From Ciona intestinalis (lineage: Eukaryota > Chordata > Ascidiacea > Phlebobranchia > Cionidae): a stretch of 64,000 nt of DNA. This document shows, one piece after another, positions 42,101-51,710 of this stretch. The translations under genes were made by a program, and so were the position numbers. The stretch spans positions 3,725,026-3,789,025 of the forward strand of contig NC_020174.2 in the NCBI RefSeq assembly GCF_000224145.3, in the 5' to 3' direction. Below the pieces are notes generated by a model, which did not search any database, was not told the DNA's origin, and saw nothing but the letters and a program-made list of their open reading frames with translations. How positions within the stretch are numbered: the stretch's first letter is position 1; each line of letters opens with the position of its first letter.

Positions 42101-45100
42101 ATATAGGATTTTAACAACGGCCGGAAAAAATAACTTGATATAGTAGGGTGGAGTAAGATAGAACAGGTTTTCATTCGGTTAATTTTCTTGTCCTATTTTG
42201 TGAAAAACAAAGAATATTACAGAACTGTATAACCGTAGGCCTGCGAGTCTAAAAGAACGTTGTTTATTGTTCACAACACGATATTAAATATGAAATTTAG
42301 GAGCCAACAATATCCCATCCTACCCCACAGACTATACAAACATTTCACCTCGAAATCCCGTCGTCTAAGCTCCCACTCGCGCTTAGGGATTTAGATTCCC
42401 GGCAAGTTTCCAATGACTTTGCCATTCTAGCAAGAACCGACCTCATGTTAGTAAAGCAATTATCTCTGAAGGCGCGAGCCAGATTTGAGCTTGGATGTCG
42501 GAAATACACCTGAGGCAAAATGCCTTTGTTTACACTTGTGGTCTGTTCGTGTATTTAATAAAAAATCCTTTTTTTATATTCGTGATTTTACGACTATTTT
42601 TTGCCTTTTATTCTGTTTGTGTATGAACTTTGTACACATAAATGTTATTTAAGTTAATTTACTTTTGAAGAAGTAAGAAGCACCGCCGTCCCTTTTTCCA
42701 GTTCAAACCTCGTTGCTGATATATACGCCCTTGCAACATCGCTTTTAAGATCCTATAGGTAAAAATGTATTAGAAATATCATATAGTAGGCTGGGAGAAA
42801 ATGGGACACCTTTAGCACATAATATCAAAATATCCTGATCGGGTTTTTAAGAATTAAAAACAGCGTATGGGAGTAAGGCGACCTTTCTTCCCCCACCCTA
42901 CTATATCACAAAATATCAAACGCTAAGTCATATTTGTCCTACCTTCTGCCTTGCACCAGTATAATGGGCCAAGTTGATCATACGTCGCCCAAACTCAGTA
43001 AACTCTCTCATAAACTCATGAAAGTTTTGACAGCTTTCCAAACGTGTAAGACCTTCGACCACCTGAAAAAAATCAACATTATATTGTAGTGGGGTATGAT
43101 GGGATACCGTTATATAACTTAAAACCCAAGTTTCGGGATCGTGTTTTTAACAATTAAGTCGCTGGACTACGGTTATATAATTCTATTATTCTTTGTTTAC
43201 TACCGAATGGAACGACAAAAAAGAAAAACGGAATCCCATCTTACCCCAACCTATATATACGTATTGAAAAATGATTCCTAGGCCGGTGTATATGGCTTAC
43301 CATTTCATTGGCGTGCGTGACCTCAGACACCGCTGCTTGGTCGGCCAACATTAGTATTTGTATCACTGACGTCACAGTATCCCATGATGACGTCACCAAC
43401 TGCGTTTTTCGCATGTCGTCATCACTGAAAGAGTCAGCCAAGGTAGTCCTGCCGCGGTTTTCCGTTTTTATTGCTTGCTGCTGGTGACCTGTAATTGGCA
43501 GAGGAGAAAATAAATAAACAGTTTGATTGGGCGACATCCGTTTGAAAATCGAAAGTTCATATCCGCAGCGTCAATTATTCATGAAAAAGTCGCCTACATG
43601 CGACTTAAATGGGCGAAAAATTTACTTCGGTATGCAGCAGCTTTGTATATATAGACACACATGTTACTGAAACTTTTATAAAGGTCTATAAACTGTAAAA
43701 ACTCGAGTATTACTTTTAAAGAACCAATTAATGTGTGTTACCAAGACACAAAACTATATACAAACAGAAAACTATTTATTTGAACTTATGTTAAAACGGT
43801 GGGAAAGACTTAAAAAGATTGTTGTTAATTGTTTAAAACACGATTATGAAATATGGGTTTTAGGTGCTAACGGGATCCCATCTTACCCCACAGTACCATT
43901 CATCTTAATTTGAAGTCTAATATATATATAGAATGTGCGTTGTCTCCCGCCTTGTGCGTTATTATGACCAGACAGGCTTTATTATGACCAACCTGACCAA
44001 AGACTGCACTTGCAAAATAAATAATTAATTCCTGGTCCGTACACAATAACCGCACAAGACTAAACATTCCGATCCCGGTTGAAAAAAGGAAAACCAGCTG
44101 TCAGATTGGAATCTTTTGGAAAGAATGTCTATATTACGCCCTACTTAAGGTACACCGCAAAACTATCAATAGTATACGCATATACAGTATTTGTCAAATC
44201 AATATATTGACAGAAATATTAAATAAGTAAATGCGACAATTTTGGAGCATTTGGTCAATTGCTGTTACCCCAGAATCCCTATTGATATGTCGTTATTGCG
44301 ATTTAATATTTGGGGTAAATTACCTTGTAGTTTTGAACTGTTGCTTGATGATTTTAGAATTCCATGCGGTCGAGTCCCTTCTTTTCTTTCACTTTCACTC
44401 CCAATGCTTAAATTTAAACTCTATGAGAAAAATAATTAAAATATATATATAAAAATTCACGATAAGGAATGAACAATTACAAAATCGATGTTAAAAGTCA
44501 TATCTCTGGTGATAAAACTAGAAATACATACGGTTGTGTGGGAAGATGGGACGGTCACCTTTTCGTTTTATTTTCTCGTTCCATTCGGTGGTAAATAAAG
44601 TGCATTCAAAAAATTATAAAAACCGTATCCTAAAGACTCCCATTGAGCGTTGTTAATTGTTTAAAACACGGTATTGATATTACGTACTAAAGATGACCCA
44701 TCTCAACCCACAGTAGTATACAATATTAAAAAGGAATGACGAATTAAAAAGTAATGAATGAATGAATGAATGAATGAATGTAAATTAATTTATTCTCGCG
44801 TGGCCGGAAACGACAGTCGTTAAACGGGTGTTATGTTTCATACACCTCGTACCAGCTTACGAGTTATCAAGTAAGTTACTATGATTACTATGATCATAAT
44901 ACCTCTTCGTCTAAATCTTCGTCCACTCCACTATCTACACCGTTCTGGCTCCCACTACCACTGGTGCTGGGACTGATACCCGATAAATGAGATCCGCTGT
45001 GGCTTGTAGTTGGTTGCTGGGTTAGGACCCTACAGAACGACTCGCCTTCAAAAAAAGGAACATTAAGAATACAGTTTATTTTGTTGTTTATGCTGTTTAT

Positions 45101-48100
45101 TTTAATTTTCATTTTTTTGGAACTAGTAAATTGGTAATTTGTAGTTATATTATAGTTGTTATTCATGCGTATTATAGAGGTATTTCTGGTTGCTGAATCT
45201 TAGGTCCCACGGCATGTTTGTCACGCTGTATACGACCTCACCCATATGGAATAAAATATGTTTACACGAAATTGAATTGTTCTAATTTTAGTATGTGATA
45301 AGCAACCAGCAACGGTAAGCAACGAAAATGTTTACACCATATATTAAATGACTTATATATAGAATTCGCTGATTAGTGTCGTATTGGTCATTTGGACGTT
45401 TCAGACCCGAATGACCAATGCGTCTCCAATGTAATAAAGCGATGAAATATTAATGCGAGCGGAATATTTTGAAACAGATAGCCTCGGTGGCATCAAATCT
45501 CCCTGATAGATTTATCGAATACTGGCATGGGGTATGTAATATTGAAGTCAAGCTTTTGTGTAGTAAGCATAGGGAGTTATACTGTGGGGTAAGACGGGAT
45601 ACTGTTAGTACCTGAATTCCATATTTCTTAGTTCTGTTTTTAACAATTTACAGCGCTCTTTTAGAGTCGGGAGAATATTCAACTCTATAAATCAGTAAAT
45701 ATCATTTGTTTAGTACTACACGGGAACATGAAGATAGTTAAAACACATGTCCCATCTTACCCCACCTTACTATACTATGGAAACGGTCATAACCGTTTGT
45801 TACACCAAAACGTAGTGAGAATTCAGAGGTTTTATTTCACCTGCTTTCACTGCGTCGTGGCAGGCTGCAATTAAAGCTGAATTTAGATCCTGGTTTTCAG
45901 GAGCAGCTGCTTTTCCAGCTTGAACGAATGTTGTTACTGCTTTTGAAACAACCTAAAAATGCATAGAATTTTATAAAAGTTACTGCAAAAACGATTGAAA
46001 AGAGAAATTTAAAGTCAATTTTGGGCATAATGTAATGGATTGTAAACTATAGGTGACGCAACTTTAAGAATATGAGTTTTTATGACGTCAACTTTACTGA
46101 CGTCATTTTTGACGCCATTCAATCATCACATATATAAACAGAAACAGGATAATGTCATCAGCAGTTCTGGATTAGGTGCTAAGGCTCTTTCCGGCTTACG
46201 TGTATGGTTTGATCCGTGGAGACAGCTTTAACCGGTGACGTCAGCAAGGATGACGACGTGGAGCCTCTGTGACGTAACAGTGCGACGATCTGAAGAAAAT
46301 TTATTGATTTAATTGACGTACCATCTACCATGTAAACAACGCACGCGTCTTTATTTTCTATAAAAAATATAACGCAAGCGCCGCTAAATCGATGCATCCC
46401 TAGATCCCGTTTTCATCGATTTCCGTAGTCTTACGTCTTCCCCAAACACGGGTTGCCTTTACTTACGTACTCAACGTAACATACATAGTACTGTGGGGAA
46501 AGATGGGCCACCGTTAGCACGTATTAACCAAATATCCTGGTCATGTTTTAAACACTAACAATGGGAGTCGTGAGGATATAGTTTTATAAATGTTTGAATG
46601 TCCTTTGTTTACCACTAAATTGGGACGAGAAAATAGGGTTAAAAGGTGTCCCACATTCCCCACCCTACTGTATTACTTTTTTAATATAGCAACAATACAT
46701 AATGGCAATTATTAATATTGTATTAAGCCGTTTCAATTAGCCTTTTTTGTAAAGCTTAACTGCGTTTTGCATTAAACAGCTTTGGATTGAGTATCACATG
46801 TCCAGTAATGGTCCGATATTACGTCGACGTCATGTAGTTACGAGAAAGCTTGATTGGAATTAAACAAGGCAAGCCAACCAAGCGGTCAGGATTTTGGGTT
46901 AATGTTAATTAGTGGCAAACCGCCCCTGCTTAATCCACCGACTTGGAATAACTAAAGATTAGTTAGCGTAATCTTGTTTCAATCGACTATTCTGTCTATT
47001 AGGGATTGTACACAGTATACAGTGATCATTTTATAGCAGAGTGGGGGGATGGGACAGTATTTTATTCTACTTTCGCGTCCCATTTGGTAGTAAACAATAA
47101 CAATTTAAATAATTATAAAACCGTTTCCTCACGACTTCCATAGACCGTTGTTAATTGTTTAAAATACGATCAGGTTTTTTAGATATTATGCATCAAAGGC
47201 GTCCCGTTTTCCCCACCCTACTATATATTTATAAATACAATACCCCAATGTTTAGGGGAAGTTTTAACCTCGCAAATAATCAGCCTTTCGTATTTAGCAA
47301 AGGTAAACCACACGTTAAATCATGTGAAACGCCACGTCAATTCGGTGTAACGTAACAGTGGAATCTGCAACCACTGTCGTAATCAAAAAGCTTTTCCGTG
47401 GGTTTTAAATCTGATTAGACTATCTACTGAACATGTGTGGCCAGTGTGGCATAATTAAACACAACCATCTGACCTGGTCAGGAATCGATCCGGACCTAAT
47501 TGTGAAACGAGATTGTCCGTTTCGAGACACTTTTCAGCACAAAGTGCAACCACCGGGCACAAATGAATAGATAAACATATCCCAATGGAGTATAAATCAC
47601 CATTTGCGTTTTGCAGTTTATTTATATGCATTTTGTTTACGTGTTTATAAACAGTGTAAAAACACAAATAGTGTAAAAAAGACGGATTTCTATTATTTTA
47701 CCTTACTTTTCGCAGTGACGAAAGTACATGCGCTGTTAGATCTATTTCAACGTTAATGTGTATGTTCCCATGGCCTACCAAATGTACATCGAAAAAACAT
47801 GCATATTATTCACCAAAAAAAACACGGTATAGAGACAGGGGAAAAAAAAAAAAAAAAAAATTATAAATATTCCATTTACCGAAAAATCAATTTGTTTTTA
47901 AGTGAACGAATACGGATTGCGGTTTCGGGTAAAAGAAACCACAAATATCAGAACTGCCAGTTTAGGATAGCTTCCTGTCAGCGCGGAACGCATGTATGAA
48001 TTATTGAAAGCATCATCTTCCGTCAAATTTAAAACAGATTTTTAACATACAGTTCCTATAGTTCTAGATAAATTTCAATTTTGGACCACCTAATTTCAAA

Positions 48101-50674
48101 GTTCTTAGTATTTGTGTCATTTAGAATCTATGTAGTACAGCGGGGTATACGTAGAAAGGGATAGTTCGCACAATAATTCCATATTTTCTAACCGTATAGT
48201 AGGATGGGGGAAGATGGGACATCTTTTCATTCTATTTTCTCGTACATTTTGGTAGTAAACAAAGAAAGCTCGAAAAATTATAAAACCTTGTCTTTGTGAC
48301 TTTCATAGACCGTTGTTAGTTGTTTAAAATACGACCAGGATATTTATACATTTTGTGTCAAAGGTGTCCCATCTTTCCCCACCCCAATATATATTAAACA
48401 ATTAACAACGCCATTTTACTTTTGGAGCTGCTTATAGCTAAGGTTATAAATTTCTGTAAATATGTTTTTGTTTACTTTCAAATGGGACGAAACAAAATCA
48501 AAACAAGTCTCAACTTACCCCATCCTACTATATATTCGATATTGCTGCGTTTTTATTCTCGTTGGTCGATAGAGGAAATCACTTCCGCAATATTTCACTT
48601 ATAAGTGGATTATGTTCAGGCGGTAAGTAGGAAGCTACGTGGGTTATTTAGGAGAAACGCTCATTTGGTTTGCATCAACGTGCACTGTTTGAATATTACG
48701 ACACGGTAACCATGTAATTACTGTAGTTCTGTGGTGGTTACTATATTTAACACAATCAGGCTTTGTTGTTTTGTATGGTAACAAATATATAGTAGGGTGG
48801 GGGGAAATGGGATGTGTTTTTAACCTTTTTTCTCGTCCCATTTATTAGTAAACAATGAATATTTTATTTATACAGAATTTAATAACCGTAGCTCCGCGAC
48901 TGTAAAGCTGTTAATATTCAAAACACGATCAGGAAATATGAGACAAAGTACTATATGCTAAAATATGTTGAGTACGAAAATATGTTAACACGAATATAAT
49001 GAGGGCCTTATTCTTTTACAGTACCCTGAACTCGCAACGCAAAGTTATCGCGGTTATAAACAAACATTATATAGGTACTTCGCAATTATGGAACAGTTGC
49101 CACCGGCGAATTAGAATACAAGTCTGCTGTGTAAGTAGCGTGTAATAGTGATAAGGCTACCTCTCTGTAGCGTCTATGGTTGGGTAAAACCGCGCAGTAT
49201 CAAAAGCGGCGAAATAGAGATAAGCTTTATTAGCGGTTTTTGCTTTTGGGTGCTGGGCTTCGCGGGACACTGGAATCTGATAAGCTCCCTTTGTCGGCGC
49301 CATTTGCAATCAAAATCGAGTGGATGAAGCGCTGATTAATCGACGGGATGTGTTCACATTTGATTTGAAACGTTAATGCATCGATTCTATAATATGTTCT
49401 AAACGGCGATAATTATATTGTTGTGGTGAACCATCACCACAAAGACTTTAATATATTTTTTCGAAATAACTAGTTTATAGGATTTTTCTTTTTCTAGTTT
49501 TATATTGGAATTCTGGTCTAACAGCCTATATACTCTTTATTATTGGAAATTCCTTCAGAGATAAGATATCAGTAGGACCGAATCTTCCACGGAATCTACC
49601 ACTAAAACGCACTTTATGCAGGGTATACACTTTCCCCATTAAAAACATAAGAGCCGATAACCTATATCATGGGTATAGTCGGTAATAGCCCTATTTTTGC
49701 AAAACTGTGCTACAAGTTCAAATTGTAAGTAAAATGTTCAAAACGAAGAAAATACACTATAATATAGTATAGTACGATGGGGGAAGATGGGACACCTCCG
49801 GCGCATAATATCCGAATATCCTGATTGTGTTTTAAACAGTTAACAACGGTCTATGGGAGTCTTGAGCATATAGTTTTATAAATCTTTGAAAGTTCCTTGT
49901 TAACTACCACATTGGACGCAAAAATAGAGTTAAAATGTGTCCCAACTTCCCCCACCCTAATATATAGGTTGGCGAAAGATGGGGGACCTTTTTATTCTTT
50001 TTATTCTATAGACAGTTGAATTTGTTTAAAACACAATTAGGATGTTTGTATAATATGTGCTAAAGGTGTCTCGTCTTTCCCTACCCTACTATATGGCAAT
50101 GCACGAACAGGTGGAAAACAAATACAACGGTTAAAAACAACATAGCGTTTATAATTAAGATACATGTAGCATATTTTCCAGAGTAAACGGGTTCATTCTA
50201 CATATCGAGCGTTTGCATTGAACCGTGCTGACCGTTTCTAGTTATTATAAGAACATAGCATTACCTATTCGCACAGCCTTTAAGGATTTTACAAATATAT
50301 GCACACGATAAGGCGACAGGTGCATTTTTTTAATCAGCACGGCCCCGCAGCTGGTGTCGTGGCAACGAAAGTATTTTTACCGAGCTGTGAAGTAAACTTA
50401 TACGCGGGACGTAACTCACGTACGGAACGGGCAAAACAAACACAGTAAGTGGTTTTAAATCGTTCGACCTTTGTAACGAATCAACGGTGACCGCAGTTAT
50501 CTGAGGTTAGGTAAACGAACTCACCTGTTGTACCAGCGGTCGGAGGTTACTCTCCATAGATTTTGTAGGTAAGTCGTCCAAACAGTTCGACAGATCGTTG
50601 AGTATTTTTTCGTTTGCCATTTCCCGCTTTCTCCGCGCACCTCCGACGTGTACGTCACGCCACATACTTGCCAT
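36167..50674 (-). CDS. CTNNAL1: Alpha-catulin (alpha-catenin-like 1)
   Basis: Minus-strand exons: 50525-50674 (ATG at 50674), 46200-46289, 45841-45952, 44903-45045, 43301-43488, 42943-43062, 42663-42752, 42349-42509, 41981-42058, 41487-41600, 40885-41004, 40255-40323, 39525-39713, 38906-39007, 38351-38545, 37967-38125, 37433-37576, 36761-36973, 36167-36601. About 957 aa against ~734 in human. Vinculin-superfamily helices match catulin in order: KSMESNLRPLVQQ, VVSKAVTTFVQAGKAAAPEN, VIQILMLADQAAVSEV, FTEFGRRMINLAHYTGARQ, MERALEFTDSPFCGHE, AARLGLEIKLLSAQCHVE, KHIYLFTRGEPPLHTTADF. Alpha-catulin links the cytoskeleton with Rho-GEF and dystrobrevin partners in vertebrates. The last exon adds a ~145-aa tail with basic Ser-rich motifs and an Asn run. 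Phase 0 at 44903 meets phase 1 at 43488, so a small exon is missing from this model. The exon at 41981-42058 may be off by one base. Confidence 0.93.
37035..37229 (-). mobile_element. MITE copy, full length
   Basis: Left end GTAGGGTGGGGAAAGATAGG, right end GGTGTCCCATTTTCCCCACC. In a CTNNAL1 intron. Confidence 0.92.
37245..37388 (+). mobile_element. MITE copy, left end lost
   Basis: Starts at TTATTGTGTTTTGAACAATT and ends CATGTCTCACCCCCCACCC. It follows the previous copy in opposite orientation. Confidence 0.8.
38215..38292 (-). mobile_element. SINE tail fragment
   Basis: TAATGTAATGTAATGTA tail, then GCGCGTGGCGAAAAAAACAC and TTCATACACTTCGTGCC: the SINE 3' end on the minus strand. Confidence 0.65.
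38564..38748 (+). mobile_element. MITE copy, 18 bases from a splice acceptor
   Basis: Left end TATTGTGGGGGAGACGGGAT, right end GGTCCTATCTTTCCCACCC. Its left end lies only 18 bases upstream of the CTNNAL1 exon that starts at 38545, so it occupies the region where the branch point should be. Confidence 0.9.
39074..39236 (+). mobile_element. MITE copy, left end shortened
   Basis: ATACCGTTATCACTTGAACC, TTTTTGCTACCAAATGGGAC, right end CGTCCCATTATGCCCCGCCC. Confidence 0.85.
39853..40047 (+). mobile_element. MITE copy, GGGATAC subgroup, diverged
   Basis: Left end TAGATATGATGGGATACTTT, core AACATTTAATAACGCTCTTT, right end GGCCATCTTACTCCAACC. Confidence 0.82.
40618..40832. repeat. Tandem duplication, ~130 bp unit
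   Basis: Two diverged units with AAAACAAGTA-TTGTAC-GTTTCAAACT and AAATTACTACTA, in a CTNNAL1 intron. Confidence 0.7.
41072..41269 (+). mobile_element. MITE copy, full length
   Basis: Left end CTGTAGGGTATAAGATAGAA, right end GGTGTCCCATATTCCCCCAC. In a CTNNAL1 intron. Confidence 0.9.
42139..42335 (-). mobile_element. MITE copy, 13 bases from a splice donor
   Basis: Left end GTAGGGTGGAGTAAGATAGA, right end TATCCCATCCTACCCCACAG. The adjacent CTNNAL1 exon (minus strand) ends at 42349. Confidence 0.88.
42782..42904 (+). mobile_element. MITE copy with ~70-bp internal deletion
   Basis: Left end TAGGCTGGGAGAAAATGGGA, right end CCTTTCTTCCCCCACCCTAC. The missing part spans the TTTGTTTACTACC segment. 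Confidence 0.88.
43083..43256 (+). mobile_element. MITE copy, GGGGTATGATGGGAT subgroup
   Basis: Left end TGTAGTGGGGTATGATGGGA, right end GGAATCCCATCTTACCCCAA. It starts 20 bases from the donor of the exon that ends at 43062 on the plus scale, and ends 45 bases from the next exon. Confidence 0.88.
43796..43900 (-). mobile_element. MITE copy with large internal deletion
   Basis: CGGTGGGAAAGACTTAAAAA joined to GATTGTTGTTAATTGTTTAA, right end GGATCCCATCTTACCCCACA. Confidence 0.8.
44529..44720 (-). mobile_element. MITE copy, full length
   Basis: Left end GGTTGTGTGGGAAGATGGGA, right end GATGACCCATCTCAACCCAC. Confidence 0.88.
44755..44880 (-). mobile_element. SINE 3' part with (AATG)n tail
   Basis: Five to six AATG units, then TTTATTCTCGCGTGGCCGGA, AACGACAGTCGTTAAACGGG and TACCAGCTTACGAGTTA. 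The tail joins directly to the SINE 3' end, so the microsatellite is the SINE tail. Confidence 0.75.
45200..45258. repeat. Short repeat sharing CACCCATATxGAATA end
   Basis: GGTCCCACGGCATG and CCTCACCCATATGGAATA match, with rearrangement, the 82-bp insert at 56954-57035. Confidence 0.45.
45578..45774 (+). mobile_element. MITE copy, GGGGTAAGACGGGAT subgroup, full length
   Basis: Left end ACTGTGGGGTAAGACGGGAT, right end CATGTCCCATCTTACCCCAC. A good reference copy for this subgroup. Confidence 0.92.
46486..46673 (+). mobile_element. MITE copy, full length
   Basis: Left end TACTGTGGGGAAAGATGGGC, right end GGTGTCCCACATTCCCCACC. Confidence 0.92.
47032..47225 (-). mobile_element. MITE copy, full length
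   Basis: Left end TAGCAGAGTGGGGGGATGGG, right end GGCGTCCCGTTTTCCCCACC. Confidence 0.92.
48195..48391 (-). mobile_element. MITE copy, full length
   Basis: Left end GGATGGGGGAAGATGGGACA, right end GGTGTCCCATCTTTCCCCAC. Confidence 0.93.
48392..48533 (+). mobile_element. MITE copy, left end lost
   Basis: Begins at AACAATTAACAACGCCATTT immediately after the previous copy, in opposite orientation; right end CAACTTACCCCATCCTACTA. Confidence 0.85.
48788..48965 (-). mobile_element. MITE copy, right end decayed
   Basis: Left end TAGGGTGGGGGGAAATGGGA, core AACACGATCAGGAAATATGA; the right terminal repeat is not recognisable. Confidence 0.85.
49768..49964 (+). mobile_element. MITE copy, full length
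   Basis: Left end ACGATGGGGGAAGATGGGAC, right end GTGTCCCAACTTCCCCCACC. Confidence 0.93.
49965..50094 (-). mobile_element. MITE copy with internal deletion
   Basis: Left end AGGTTGGCGAAAGATGGGGG directly abuts the previous copy; right end GGTGTCTCGTCTTTCCCTAC. Confidence 0.87.
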
Positions 50675-51710
50675 TGCTAATTCCACGGGACAGTTCTGGT
50701 CGATCTCTATATTTGTACAGAACCCCGATTCAATGCCGAGCGTAACCAGGATTAGGCTGTGCAATGTTTGCTAAACTACGCAGCGAGAACATTCATTACT
50801 TGAATATTAACATTTACCCGGTTGCCTGGAGCTCGGGGCGCATAAACAACTGACAAAACGAATAACCTAAACAGACACCTGAACCTTCATTTCTCTCTTA
50901 AAGCCTGGCTGACGACTGTCTAAGGATTATATATTGCTCAGAATCGATTGCTGTTGGTATCAATCCGCAGCGAAAAGATGAGTGCCGTCTGGTAGGCAGG
51001 AAACGGCATCTGCATTGAATTTTACTGCCACACTTTTCGCTGCGGGTGCAATCCAATTACGCTCTAATTGCCTCGTTCTTTCAGCACCGCTTTGATTGTT
51101 TTGTTATCGCTAAAATACGACTTCCGTGTTGATTGCATCTCAGAAAAAAATACCGATGTTGCTCAATTAGTAGTAATGCCTAACTCTGTAACCTGAATGT
51201 TGCTGTATCGGGCTGAAATCTGACGCACACTAATATACGAGCATTGCCTGCATAGCTGAATGTGCCATGCATCACCCGTATACCTCATAGAAAAAGCAGC
51301 TTGACTGCGTCCGATCGGAATGTCAATCAGACCGATCGATCTCAAACCACTTTCTTTTCCCATCTCTCTCGCATTATGCTGTTCTTTCCTCACTCTCTCA
51401 TAATTTAAGTCTCCGTATTTTGATTCAAAATTGTGCGTTAATTACTAATTAGCTTTAAAACGTCACTGCCCACGGATATATGTCACAACACAACATTTTT
51501 AGCGAATAAAATACAACGCACCCCGTAGAATAAAAAAATTTAAATCGTGAGTTTCCATACTCAATTCAGTCATGCGCGTCTGGCGCGAAAATCTCGCGAT
51601 AAAAACATTCATATACCCAATGCTTAAAATTATACACTTTGTTTACTGAAGTAAAAGTAATAGTTACATATCGTTGTAGCTTACATTTTGTATCAGTTAC
51701 AAATTCAAAC
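50675..51710. other. Divergent promoter region CTNNAL1 / PRIM1
   Basis: About 1 kb between the two start codons, with no repeat and no supported exon. It carries an E2F-type site near PRIM1. Confidence 0.65.
51581..51599 (-). promoter_or_regulatory. E2F-type site and TCTCGCGA element upstream of PRIM1
   Basis: TGGCGCGAAA at 51581-51590 is the reverse complement of TTTCGCGCCA, a textbook E2F site; TCTCGCGA follows at 51592-51599. They lie about 120 bases before the PRIM1 ATG. PRIM1 is a known S-phase gene under E2F control in mammals, so the placement makes sense; binding here is inferred. Confidence 0.6.

Larger units (their letters stand above)
46290..50524. other. First intron of CTNNAL1 (4.2 kb)
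   Basis: The largest intron in the window. It holds seven MITE copies, a poly(A) tract at 47840-47860 and no exon I can support. Stretches 47230-48190 and 48970-49765 show nothing recognisable except the tRNA-like scrap noted among rejected items. Confidence 0.7.

Noticed and set aside
47455-47540. tRNA-like piece on the minus strand (GGATCGATTCC resembles a B box)
   Set aside because: I could not fold a cloverleaf or find an A box at the right distance, and it matches no other repeat here.
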